This document shows positions 44,717-52,577 of a DNA stretch of 64,000 nt, in pieces. This DNA is from Streptomyces sp. CB09001 (GTDB taxonomy: Bacteria; Actinomycetota; Actinomycetes; Streptomycetales; Streptomycetaceae). The notes under the pieces are model-generated. The model was not told the origin of the DNA and did not search any database. It saw only the letters and a list, made by a program, of their open reading frames with translations. The stretch lies in the NCBI RefSeq assembly GCF_003369795.1, contig NZ_CP026730.1:3162001-3226000 (forward strand). The letters are read 5' to 3'. The position numbers were made by a program, and so were the translations under genes. How positions within the stretch are numbered: position 1 is the stretch's first letter; each line of letters opens with the position of its first letter.

Positions 44717-45463
44717 TCATGCGCGCCAGTCCAGCGGGACCTGCTTCTCCCGGTCCCAGGGCCGCTCCCAGCCCGCGAAGTGCAGCAACCGGTCGATGAT
44801 GCCGGCGGTGAAGCCCCACACGAGCGCCGATTCGACCAGGAATGCCGGGCCTCGGTGACCGCTGGGGTGGATGGTCGTCACCCTGTTGGCGGGGTCCGTG
44901 AGATCGGCCACGGGGACCGTGAAGACACGCGCGGTCTCGGCCGGATCGACGACGCCCACCGGGGTGGGCTCGCGCCACCAGGCCAGCACCGGGGAGACGA
45001 CGAAGCCGCTCACCGGGATGTAGAGCTTGGGCAGGACCCCGAAGAGTTGCACGCCGGAAGGGTCGAGTCCGGTCTCCTCCTCGGCCTCGCGCAGGGCGGC
45101 CCGCAGCGGGCCGTCACCGCGCGGATCACCGTCCTCGGGGTCGAGGGCGCCGCCCGGGAAGGCGGGCTGGCCGGGGTGGGAGCGCAGGGAGCCGGCCCGC
45201 TCCATGAGCAGCAGCTCCGGCCCGCGGCCGGGCTCCTTCTCGCCGTCCTCGCCCGCGCGCGTGCCGTCGCCGAAGAGGATCAGGACGGCGGACTGGCGGC
45301 CGGCGCCGTCCGCCGGCGGCAGGAAGCGGCTCAGCTGGGTCGGCCGGACCGTCTCGACGGCCCGCACCACCGGGTCCAGCCAGCCGGGCAGACCCTCCTT
45401 GCTGAGCATCGCGCCCCGAGTGTGGTCCCGCGCGGGGCCCTGCGTGTCGCTCGCCCGTGTCAT
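44717..45463 (-). CDS. NUDIX hydrolase, CoA-pyrophosphatase (NudL) type
   Basis: 248 residues. LLMERAGSLRSHPGQPAFPGGALDPED precedes the Nudix box, which reads RAALREAEEETGLDPSG, giving REAxEExG. The sequence SLRSHPGQPAFPGG is the CoA-pyrophosphatase signature of the NudL/Nudt7 branch, acting on CoA diphosphates. The ATG at 45463 has GGGGG upstream; a GTG two codons earlier is also possible. It sits between marP and nth, as in mycobacteria, and shares their direction. Confidence 0.87.
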   Translation of the reverse strand: MTRASDTQGPARDHTRGAMLSKEGLPGWLDPVVRAVETVRPTQLSRFLPPADGAGRQSAVLILFGDGTRAGEDGEKEPGRGPELLLMERAGSLRSHPGQPAFPGGALDPEDGDPRGDGPLRAALREAEEETGLDPSGVQLFGVLPKLYIPVSGFVVSPVLAWWREPTPVGVVDPAETARVFTVPVADLTDPANRVTTIHPSGHRGPAFLVESALVWGFTAGIIDRLLHFAGWERPWDREKQVPLDWRA

Positions 45464-45515
45464 CTCCACCCCCGTCCTGCAGACTCCAACGCCCCGAGCC
45501 CCCGAGATCGTTCCG

Positions 45516-46682
45516 TCACCCGGCCCCCAGCGGCGGGGCCGGCTTGCCGCCCGCGTCCAGGTAGGCCTGCGGGGGCTTCAGCCGCTGCCCCGGGAAGCCG
45601 CCCTTCTCGTACTTCAGCAGCTTCTTCGCCTTCTCCGGGTCCGTCTCGCCCTCGCCGAACGCGGGGCAGAGCGGGGCGATGGGGCAGGCACCGCAGGCGG
45701 GCTTGCGGGCGTGGCAGATGCGGCGGCCGTGCCAGATCACGTGGTGGGAGAGGTCGGTCCAGTCGCTCTTCGGGAAGAGCGCGCCGACGGCGGCCTCGAT
45801 CTTGTCCGGGTCGGTCTCCGCGGTCCACCGCCAGCGGCGCACCAGGCGCTGGAAGTGCGTGTCCACGGTGATGCCGGGGCGGCCGAAGGCGTTGCCGAGC
45901 ACGACGAAGGCGGTCTTGCGGCCGACGCCGGGCAGCTTGACGAGGTCTTCGAGGCGCCCGGGTACCTCGCCGCCGAAGTCCTCCGTGAGCGCCTTTGACA
46001 GCCCTATGACCGACCTGGTCTTGGCCCGGAAGAAGCCGGTCGGGCGCAGGATCTCCTCGACCTCCTCGGGGACGGCGGCAGCCAGGTCCTCGGGGGTGGG
46101 GTACTTGGCGAAGAGGGCGGGCGTCGTCTGGTTGACCCTGAGGTCGGTGGTCTGGGCGGACAGCACCGTGGCCACGACCAGCTGGAACGGATTCTCGAAG
46201 TCCAGCTCCGGGTGGGCGTACGGGTAGATCTCGGCGAGCTCGCGGTTGATACGGCGGGCGCGGCGCACCAGCGCGGTACGCGACTCGCCGCCCGGCGGTT
46301 TCGTGGCGACGGTCTTCGCCGGGGCGACGCCCTTGACGGCGGCGGCGGCCTTCTTCGGGGCGATGGCGGGCTTCTTGGCGGGCGCCTGCCTCTTGAGGGG
46401 CGGGGTCTTCTTCGCGGCGGCCTTCTTGCCCGCAGCTGCCGTGTCGCCCGCGGCGGTCTTCTTACTCGCGGCGACCTTCTCGCTCGCGGCGGTCTTCTTA
46501 CTCGCGGCGCTCTTCTCCACGGCACCCTTCCCTGCAGTCACCCTCTTGGCAGGCACTGCCTTCTTTGTCGCTTTCGCCGGTTTTCTACGACCATCGGGGC
46601 CCTGTTCGCCCACAGCGGAATCGCGACGGGCATTCACCCGCGCAGCCCCCTCGGCCTGTGCTCTCACCGGCGATTTGGACAC
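45516..46682 (-). CDS. nth: Endonuclease III with long Lys/Ala-rich N-terminal extension
   Basis: 388 residues, about 170 more than E. coli Nth. Residues ~165-375 are the DNA glycosylase/AP-lyase: [12 protein letters not shown], the helix-hairpin-helix [20 protein letters not shown] with the catalytic Lys, [13 protein letters not shown] with the Asp, and the iron-sulphur loop with Cys in [17 protein letters not shown] (pattern CX6CX2CX5C). It removes oxidised pyrimidines and nicks abasic sites. Residues ~30-135 are an AAAKKT-type Lys/Ala/Pro tail like histone H1, which may add nonspecific DNA binding. GTG 46682 is the furthest start; a later one cannot be excluded because the tail is low-complexity. 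Confidence 0.92.
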   Translation of the reverse strand: MSKSPVRAQAEGAARVNARRDSAVGEQGPDGRRKPAKATKKAVPAKRVTAGKGAVEKSAASKKTAASEKVAASKKTAAGDTAAAGKKAAAKKTPPLKRQAPAKKPAIAPKKAAAAVKGVAPAKTVATKPPGGESRTALVRRARRINRELAEIYPYAHPELDFENPFQLVVATVLSAQTTDLRVNQTTPALFAKYPTPEDLAAAVPEEVEEILRPTGFFRAKTRSVIGLSKALTEDFGGEVPGRLEDLVKLPGVGRKTAFVVLGNAFGRPGITVDTHFQRLVRRWRWTAETDPDKIEAAVGALFPKSDWTDLSHHVIWHGRRICHARKPACGACPIAPLCPAFGEGETDPEKAKKLLKYEKGGFPGQRLKPPQAYLDAGGKPAPPLGAG

Positions 46683-46784
46683 CCGGCCAGCCTACGACCC
46701 GGCACCGACATCCGCCCCGGACCTCGAAGATCGGCGCCCAATTGGACCCCTGCCGCGTACCCCGGGACATCAGTGCGGCATCCT

Positions 46785-46798
46785 TGTGACAGATCACA
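46785..46798. promoter_or_regulatory. Palindromic Crp-like site in the nth-crp intergenic region
   Basis: TGTGACAGATCACA holds inverted TGTGA/TCACA half-sites 92 bp before the crp start, between divergent nth and crp. The spacer is 4 bp; classical Crp boxes have 6, so this is either a variant or a site for another dimeric regulator. Confidence 0.4.
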
Positions 46799-46889
46799 CT
46801 GTTTGGACTGTCCGGCAAAATGGGCACCACGGACCCCTGGTACACCGGGGGAACAAGATCCTCTGAGCCGGTCGACAAGGAGAGAACTC

Positions 46890-47564
46890 GTGGACGACGT
46901 TCTGCGGCGCAACCCGCTCTTCGCGGCGCTCGACGACGAGCAATCCGCGGAGCTCCGCGCCTCCATGAGTGAGGTGACCCTCGCCCGCGGCGACACCCTG
47001 TTCCACGAGGGGGACCCCGGAGACCGCCTGTACGTGGTCACGGAAGGCAAGGTCAAGCTCCACCGCACGTCCCCCGACGGGCGCGAGAACATGCTGGCCG
47101 TGGTCGGCCCCAGCGAGCTGATCGGCGAGCTGTCGCTCTTCGACCCGGGCCCGCGCACGGCGACCGGCACCGCGCTGACCGAGGTCAAGCTGCTCGCCCT
47201 CGGCCACGGCGACCTCCAGCCCTGGCTGAACGTCCGCCCCGAGGTGGCCACCGCGCTGCTGCGCGCCGTCGCGCGCCGCCTGCGCAAGACCAACGACGCC
47301 ATGTCCGACCTGGTCTTCTCGGACGTCCCCGGCCGTGTCGCCCGCGCCCTGCTCGACCTCTCCCGTCGCTTCGGCGTGCAGTCCGAGGAGGGCATCCACG
47401 TGGTGCACGACCTCACGCAGGAGGAGCTGGCCCAGCTGGTCGGCGCGTCCCGCGAGACGGTCAACAAGGCACTCGCGGACTTCGCCCAGCGCGGCTGGCT
47501 CCGACTGGAGGCCCGCGCGGTGATCCTGCTGGACGTGGAGCGACTGGCCAAGCGCTCCCGCTGA
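46890..47564 (+). CDS. crp: Crp/Fnr-family transcriptional regulator
   Basis: 224 residues from GTG 46890, with AAGGAGAG upstream. The cNMP-binding domain spans residues ~5-125 (EGDPGDRLYVVTEGKVKL and GELSLFDPGPRTATGT, the phosphate-binding cassette), then the dimer helix and a HTH with TQEELAQLVGASRETVNKAL as recognition region. In Streptomyces, Crp controls germination, development and antibiotic synthesis with cAMP. A TGTGA/TCACA palindrome upstream suggests autoregulation. The adjacent gene order (nth, crp, MBL) is the mycobacterial one, where Rv3676 is the orthologue. Confidence 0.95.
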   Translation: MDDVLRRNPLFAALDDEQSAELRASMSEVTLARGDTLFHEGDPGDRLYVVTEGKVKLHRTSPDGRENMLAVVGPSELIGELSLFDPGPRTATGTALTEVKLLALGHGDLQPWLNVRPEVATALLRAVARRLRKTNDAMSDLVFSDVPGRVARALLDLSRRFGVQSEEGIHVVHDLTQEELAQLVGASRETVNKALADFAQRGWLRLEARAVILLDVERLAKRSR

Positions 47565-47608
47565 CCCGCTGGGCTCTCCCCGGGGCCGAGTCGGGGCCTA
47601 CTCGGGTC

Positions 47609-48451
47609 CTACTCGGGCAGCTGGACGATCCCGTGCTCGCCCAGGTACTCCAGCTGCGCCCGCACCGACAGTTCCGCCGCCGGCCACAGGGAGCGGTCGA
47701 CGTCCGCGTACACGTGGGCGACGACCTCGCCCGGCGTGCGGTGGCCGTCCTCCACCGCCGTCTCGACCTGGGCGAGACGGTGGGCGCGATGGGCGAGGTA
47801 GTACTCCACGGCGCCCTGGGCGTCCTCCAGGACGGGCCCGTGCCCCGGAAGCACCATGTGCACCCCGTCGTCGGTCGTGAGCGACCTGAGCCTGCGCAGG
47901 GAGTCCAGGTAGTCGCCGAGGCGGCCGTCCGGGTGGGCCACCACCGTCGTGCCGCGGCCCAGGACGGTGTCGCCCGTCAGGACCGCCCGGTCGGCCGGGA
48001 GATGGAAGCACAGGGAGTCCGCTGTGTGCCCCGGGGTCGCCACGACCCTCAGCTCCAGGCCGCCGACCCCGATCACGTCACCGGCCGCCAGCCCCTCCTC
48101 GCCCAGCCGCAGCGCCGGGTCCAGGGCCCGTACGTTCGTGCGGGTCAGCTCGGCGAAACGGGCGGCGCCCTCCGCGTGGTCCGGGTGACCGTGCGTCAGC
48201 AGCGTCAGCGCGACCCGCTTTCCGGCCCGCTCGGCCGTCTCGACGACGCGCCGCAGGTGGGCGTCGTCCAGGGGGCCCGGGTCGACGACGACGGCCAGGT
48301 CGGAGTCGGGCTCGGCGAGGATCCAGGTGTTCGTGCCGTCCAGGGTCATCGCGGAGGCGTTGGGCGCGAGGACGTTCACCGCGCGCGCGGTGGCCGGTCC
48401 CGACAGGACGCCGCCGCGCGGCTGTCCGGGCAGTGCTGCTGCGTCCGTCAT
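47609..48451 (-). CDS. Metallo-beta-lactamase-fold hydrolase (RNase Z/glyoxalase II-like)
   Basis: 280 residues. TLLTHGHPDHAEGAARF is the HxHxDH metal motif; VVATPGHTADSLCFHLP supplies the next His, LTGDTVLGRGTT the Asp, and VLPGHGPVLEDA the last His, so a dinuclear zinc site is expected. The LACTB2 type C-terminal helical domain (~220-280) is present, suggesting ribonuclease or thioesterase activity. Its ATG overlaps the stop of the NUDIX gene upstream (ATGA), indicating coupled translation. Confidence 0.88.
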   Translation of the reverse strand: MTDAAALPGQPRGGVLSGPATARAVNVLAPNASAMTLDGTNTWILAEPDSDLAVVVDPGPLDDAHLRRVVETAERAGKRVALTLLTHGHPDHAEGAARFAELTRTNVRALDPALRLGEEGLAAGDVIGVGGLELRVVATPGHTADSLCFHLPADRAVLTGDTVLGRGTTVVAHPDGRLGDYLDSLRRLRSLTTDDGVHMVLPGHGPVLEDAQGAVEYYLAHRAHRLAQVETAVEDGHRTPGEVVAHVYADVDRSLWPAAELSVRAQLEYLGEHGIVQLPE

Positions 48452-49386
48452 GCGGGGGCTCCCCCGGTCGGGTCGTTGGGTGTCGCCGGTGCCGTACTGG
48501 GGACGTGTTTGGTGAACTCCTCGTGCCCCGGCCAGGAGAGGACGATCTCACCGTCGACGATCCGTGCCCGCGCCAGCACGGGCGTCATGTCGCGGCCGGG
48601 AGCCGACGCCAGCGCCTCGGCCGCCGTGGCGCACCCGGCGAGGCCGCGCAGGGTCGCGACGGTGGGCGGCATCATCAGCAGCTCGCCCCTGTCGTACCCG
48701 GCGGTCGCCTCCGCCGGTGTGATCCACACGGTCCGGTCGGCCTCCGTGGAGGCGTTGCGGGTGCGCTGCCCCTCGGGGAGCGCGGCCACGAAGAACCAGG
48801 TGTCGTAGCGCCGGGACTCGAACTCCGGGGTGATCCAGCGCGCCCAGGCCCCCAGCAGGTCGGAGCGCAGGACCAGGCCCCGGCGGTCCAGGAACTCCGC
48901 GAAGGACAGCTCACGGTCGACCAGGGCGGCCCGGTCGGCCTCCCAGTCCGCGCCCGTCGTGTCGCCGACCACGGAGTCGCCGGTCGGCCCGGCGAGCAGG
49001 ACGCCGGCCTCCTCGTACGTCTCCCGTACGGCCGCGCAGACGATCGCCTGGGCGCCCGCCTCGTCGACGCCCAGCCGATCCGCCCACCACGCGCGCGTGG
49101 GGCCCGCCCAGCCGACGGCCCGGTCGTCGTCACGCGGGTCGACCCCGCCGCCCGGGTAGGCGTACGCGCCACCGGCGAACGCCATGGAGGTGCGGCGGCG
49201 CAGCATGTGCACGGTGGGACCGGACCGGGACCCGGTGGCGTCGGTGCCGGTACCGGCGTCCTTGAGGAGCATGACGGTGGCCGCGCGTTTCGGGGTGACC
49301 GGGGTGAGGGTGCCGGCCGCCAGCGCGCGGATGCGGTCCGGCCACTCCGGTGGGTACCACTGACCATTCGCCTGACCATTCGCCAT
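48448..49386 (-). CDS. NUDIX hydrolase
   Basis: 312 residues. A tandem-repeated N-terminus (MANGQANGQW) precedes the core PVTPKRAATVMLLKD, and MAFAGGAYAYPGGGVDPRDDD leads into the Nudix box, CAAVRETYEEAGVLLAGP (RExYEExG). The long insertion between the PGGGVD part and the box (~35 residues) is typical of the NUDT19-like branch that acts on CoA derivatives. It lies upstream of, and is translationally coupled to, the MBL gene. Substrate not assignable from sequence. Confidence 0.86.
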   Translation of the reverse strand: MANGQANGQWYPPEWPDRIRALAAGTLTPVTPKRAATVMLLKDAGTGTDATGSRSGPTVHMLRRRTSMAFAGGAYAYPGGGVDPRDDDRAVGWAGPTRAWWADRLGVDEAGAQAIVCAAVRETYEEAGVLLAGPTGDSVVGDTTGADWEADRAALVDRELSFAEFLDRRGLVLRSDLLGAWARWITPEFESRRYDTWFFVAALPEGQRTRNASTEADRTVWITPAEATAGYDRGELLMMPPTVATLRGLAGCATAAEALASAPGRDMTPVLARARIVDGEIVLSWPGHEEFTKHVPSTAPATPNDPTGGAPA

Positions 49387-49445
49387 GGCCGGAGGCTATC
49401 CGGTGACGGGCGGATGTTCGAGTGGCCCCCGGGGCCCGGGAGGCC

Positions 49446-50465
49446 TCAGGAGGGCAGGCCGGTCAGCCACTCGGTGAGCAGCCGGTTCGTCTCCGCGGGG
49501 CGCTCCTGCTGGAGCCAGTGGCCGCAGCCGTCGAGGAGGTGCGAGGCGCTCAGCCCCGGCAGGGTGACCGGGTACGCCTCGATCGCGTCGGACAGCCAGG
49601 TGGTGGAGGCGTCCAGGGCGCCACCGAGGAAGAGCGACGGCTGGGTGATCGGGGCGCCCTCGTGCGCGGCCAAGTCGGCCCAGTCGCGGTCCATGTTGCG
49701 GTAACGGTTGAGGGCCCCGGTCAGGCCGGTGCGCTCGAACTCCCCGGCGTAGACGTCCAGGTCCTCCTCGGTCAGCCAGTCGGGCAGCCGCCCGGCGGCC
49801 GGGAACCGGTCGCGCATCCGGCCGCCGGCGGCGACGAAGTGCGGGTCGGGCTCCTGGGGGCCGGGCATGGTGTCGGCGGACAGGGCGGCGTAGAGGCCGG
49901 CGAGCCAGCCACGTACGTCGGGCTCGATCTCCGCCTCGGCGCGCCCGGGCTCCTGGAAGTAGGAGACGTAGAACTCCTGCCCCGCGAAGGGCCCGGCCGG
50001 GTCGCTCATGCCGGCGAAGACCTCGCTGGGCCTCGGTCCGCCCGGCGGGGCGTACGGCACGCTCAGCAGGCCCACCGCGCGGAAGACGTCCGGCCGCAGC
50101 AGCGCGGAGTGGGCGGCGATGTTCGCGCCCCAGTCGTGGCCGACGACCACCGCGGAGCGTTCCCCCAGGGCCTCCACCACGGCGACGTTGTCCGCCACCA
50201 GGTCCAGCATCCGGTACGCCTCGACGGCGTCCGGCCGCGAGGAGCGCCCGTAGCCGCGTACGTCGACGGCGACGGCGCGGAACCCGGCGGCGGCCAGCGC
50301 GGGCAGCTGGTGGCGCCAGGAGTACCAGGACTCGGGGAAGCCGTGCACGAGCAGGACCAGCGGCCCGCTGCCCTGCTCCACCAGATGGATCCGGCCTGCG
50401 GGTGAGGGCACCAGACGATGGACGGGCTGGTCGGCCGGCTGGACGGTGACGGGCGGCTGCGGCAT
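49446..50465 (-). CDS. Alpha/beta-hydrolase, epoxide-hydrolase type
   Basis: 339 residues from ATG 50465, preceded by AGGAGGAG. LVLLVHGFPESWYSWRHQLP, VVVGHDWGANIAAHSALL with Asp nucleophile, and DGCGHWLQQERP with the catalytic His follow in order. The two lid Tyr of soluble epoxide hydrolases are plausible (EFYVSYFQEPGRAE and the RYRNMDRDW region). It detoxifies epoxides or acts on lipid epoxides. The same reading frame continues upstream through a minisatellite to 51065, but the ribosome-binding site supports 50465. Downstream of ridA. Confidence 0.88.
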   Translation of the reverse strand: MPQPPVTVQPADQPVHRLVPSPAGRIHLVEQGSGPLVLLVHGFPESWYSWRHQLPALAAAGFRAVAVDVRGYGRSSRPDAVEAYRMLDLVADNVAVVEALGERSAVVVGHDWGANIAAHSALLRPDVFRAVGLLSVPYAPPGGPRPSEVFAGMSDPAGPFAGQEFYVSYFQEPGRAEAEIEPDVRGWLAGLYAALSADTMPGPQEPDPHFVAAGGRMRDRFPAAGRLPDWLTEEDLDVYAGEFERTGLTGALNRYRNMDRDWADLAAHEGAPITQPSLFLGGALDASTTWLSDAIEAYPVTLPGLSASHLLDGCGHWLQQERPAETNRLLTEWLTGLPS

Positions 50466-50643
50466 GGCTCCTCCTGGCGCATACGGTCGGTACGGCCCGG
50501 GTACGGACCGGGACCGCCGGGCGGGGCCGGCTCCCGCGCCGTACGGGGCACCGGGACCGATCCTGCGGGGCCGGGGCGGCGGGCGCGAGGTTTGTTGCCG
50601 GCCTGGCAACGCGCGCGCCGCACCCGGCATCCGTTCCCCGCGC

Positions 50644-50841
50644 TCCGTCGGCGTACGGCGGAAGTCCACTCCGTCGGCGTACGACGGGAAGTCCGCTCCG
50701 TCGGCGTTCCGAAAGCCCTGCCCGTCGATGTTCCGGAAACCCTGTCCATCGGCGTTCCGGAAGCTCTGCCCGTCGGCGTTCCGGAAGCCCGGTTCGTCGG
50801 CGTTCCGGAAGCCCGGTTCGTCGGCGTTCCGGAAGCCCGGT
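50644..50841. repeat. 24-bp minisatellite with TTCCGGAA core
   Basis: Two diverged 26-27-bp units (50644, 50670) are followed by six consecutive 24-bp units beginning at 50698, 50722, 50746, 50770, 50794 and 50818; the last two are identical, the fourth differs from them by one base, and the others by a few. Most units contain the 8-bp palindrome TTCCGGAA. The array stops 3 bp before the ridA stop codon. All three minus frames are open through it, giving an octapeptide repeat, so its coding potential may be an artefact of period. Confidence 0.92.
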
Positions 50842-50844
50842 TCG

Positions 50845-51312
50845 CTACGGCTGGACGAGCTCCACCTGGATCTCGACCTCCACCGGCGCGTCCAGCGGGA
50901 GGACCGCCACGCCGACCGCGCTGCGGGCGTGCACGCCCTTGTCGCCGAGGACCTCGCCGAGGAGCTCGCTGGCGCCGTTGACCACGCCGGGCTGGCCGGT
51001 GAAGTCGGTCGCCGAGGCGACGAAGCCGACGACCTTGACGACACGCGCGACGCGGTCGAGGTCACCGGCGACGGACTTCACGGCGGCCAGAGCGTTCAGC
51101 GCGCAGGTGCGGGCCAGTTCCTTGGCCTCGTCCGGGGTGACCTCGGCACCGACCTTGCCGGTGACCGGAAGCTTGCCCCCCAGCATCGGCAGCTGGCCGG
51201 ACGTGTAGACGTACGGGCCCGACTGCACGGCCGGCTGGTACGCGGCCAGCGGCGGGACGACCTCGGGCAGTGTCAGACCGAGCTCGGCGAGCTTCGCCTC
51301 CACCGCGCTCAT
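50845..51312 (-). CDS. ridA: RidA (YjgF/YER057c) family reactive-imine deaminase
   Basis: 155 residues from ATG 51312, which overlaps the stop of the DUF4177 gene (ATGA). PYVYTSGQLPMLGGKLPVTG (substrate loop), TCALNALAAVKSVAGDLDRV and KGVHARSAVGVAVLPLDAPVEVEIQ follow the RidA pattern, including the conserved Arg of the active site (HARSAVG). It hydrolyses 2-aminoacrylate-like enamines, preventing damage to PLP enzymes. The stop lies 3 bp from the minisatellite. Confidence 0.9.
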   Translation of the reverse strand: MSAVEAKLAELGLTLPEVVPPLAAYQPAVQSGPYVYTSGQLPMLGGKLPVTGKVGAEVTPDEAKELARTCALNALAAVKSVAGDLDRVARVVKVVGFVASATDFTGQPGVVNGASELLGEVLGDKGVHARSAVGVAVLPLDAPVEVEIQVELVQP

Positions 51313-51470
51313 GCCTGCTTCTCCCGCTTCAGGTAGGCGACGAGCTGCTCGGGGTTGTTCGGCCCGGGCACGACCTGGACGAGCTCCCAGCCGTCCTCGC
51401 CCCAGGTGTCCAGAATCTGCTTCGTGGCATGGACGAGCAGCGGCACGGTTGCGTATTCCCACTTGGTCAT
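51309..51470 (-). CDS. DUF4177 small protein
   Basis: 53 residues (MTKWEYATVPLLVHATKQIL first, then LDTWGEDGWELVQVVPGP). The WEY...V and DGWELV signatures are those of DUF4177. Function unknown. ATG at 51470; the gene stop overlaps ridA's start, so the two are co-translated. The mycobacterial syntenic gene at this place (Rv3678A) belongs to the same family. Divergent from the Get3-like ATPase gene (start 51600). Confidence 0.88.
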   Translation of the reverse strand: MTKWEYATVPLLVHATKQILDTWGEDGWELVQVVPGPNNPEQLVAYLKREKQA

Positions 51471-51599
51471 GCGGCCGACTCTAGCCGCTGGCCGGGGCGC
51501 CTCCGCAGCCGCTGTCCGGGCCCCTGCGCGTGCCGGCCGCGGCGACGTTGTCCACAGCCACCGGAGTACTCGGCGCGCGGACTGGTTACGCTCGAATAC

Positions 51600-52577
51600 G
51601 TGAGCAGGCTCCAGGTCGTCAGCGGCAAGGGCGGTACCGGCAAGACCACGGTGGCCGCGGCCCTCGCGCTGGCCCTGGCCACCGAGGGGAAGCGCGCGCT
51701 TCTCGTCGAGGTCGAGGGCCGCCAGGGCATCGCGCAGCTCTTCGAAACGGAGGCGCTGCCTTATGAGGAGCGGAAGATCGCCGTCGCTCCCGGGGGCGGG
51801 GAGGTGTACGCCCTCGCCATCGACGCCGAACTGGCCCTTCTGGACTACCTCCAGATGTTCTACAAGCTGGGCAGCGCCGGACGGGCCCTGAAGAAGCTCG
51901 GCGCGATCGACTTCGCGACCACCGTCGCGCCGGGGGTCAGGGACGTCCTGCTGACCGGCAAGGCCTGCGAGGCGGTCCGGCGCAAGGACAAGCAGGGCCG
52001 GTTCGTGTACGACTACGTCGTCATGGACGCCCCGCCCACCGGCCGCATCACGCGCTTCCTCAACGTCAACGACGAGGTGGCGGGGCTCGCGAAGGTCGGT
52101 CCCATACACAATCAGGCGCAGGCCGTGATGCGGGTGCTGAAATCGCGGGAGACCGCCGTGCACCTGGTGACGCTGCTGGAGGAGATGCCGGTCCAGGAGA
52201 CCGTGGACGGCATCGCCGAGCTGCGGACGGCACGGCTCCCGGTGGGCCGGGTCGTCGTGAACATGGTCCGGCCCCAGGTCCTGGACGCCGCCGGCCTGGA
52301 GCTCGTACGGGAGACACCGCGTACGGCGCTGGCCCGGTCCCTGTCCGGGGCGGGACTCGGCGGGGCGCGGCGGGGCGGGCACGCCGAGCGGCTGGTGGAC
52401 CCGCTCCTCGCCCAGGCCGGGGAGTACGCCGAGCGGTACGCGCTGGAGCAGGAGCAGCGGGCGGTCCTCGGTGAGCTGGGCCTGCCGACGCACGAACTGC
52501 CGCTGCTCGCGGAGGGCATGGACCTGGCGGGCCTGTACGAACTGGCCACCGAGCTGCGGAAGCAGGGGATCGCATGA
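51600..52577 (+). CDS. ArsA/Get3-like ATPase, first of a pair
   Basis: 325 residues from GTG 51600, 7 nt after TACGCT, so probably leaderless. VVSGKGGTGKTTVAAALALA is the deviant P-loop, DYVVMDAPPTGRITRFLNVN the Walker B/switch II, and LLVEVEGRQGIAQLF the switch I. The family forms ArsA-type dimers. Orthologue of Rv3679 in M. tuberculosis, where it is paired with Rv3680. Those proteins form a complex linked to cell-envelope functions and multidrug tolerance. No arsenite pump or tail-anchored-protein factor is nearby. It overlaps the second ATPase gene by 4 bp. Confidence 0.87.
   Translation: MSRLQVVSGKGGTGKTTVAAALALALATEGKRALLVEVEGRQGIAQLFETEALPYEERKIAVAPGGGEVYALAIDAELALLDYLQMFYKLGSAGRALKKLGAIDFATTVAPGVRDVLLTGKACEAVRRKDKQGRFVYDYVVMDAPPTGRITRFLNVNDEVAGLAKVGPIHNQAQAVMRVLKSRETAVHLVTLLEEMPVQETVDGIAELRTARLPVGRVVVNMVRPQVLDAAGLELVRETPRTALARSLSGAGLGGARRGGHAERLVDPLLAQAGEYAERYALEQEQRAVLGELGLPTHELPLLAEGMDLAGLYELATELRKQGIA

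Noticed and set aside
49446-51065. Octapeptide-repeat protein fused upstream of the epoxide-hydrolase-like protein
   Set aside because: The open frame is a product of the 24-bp repeat period; AGGAGGAG and ATG 50465 mark the real start and the frame runs antisense through nothing but ridA's coding strand in another frame.
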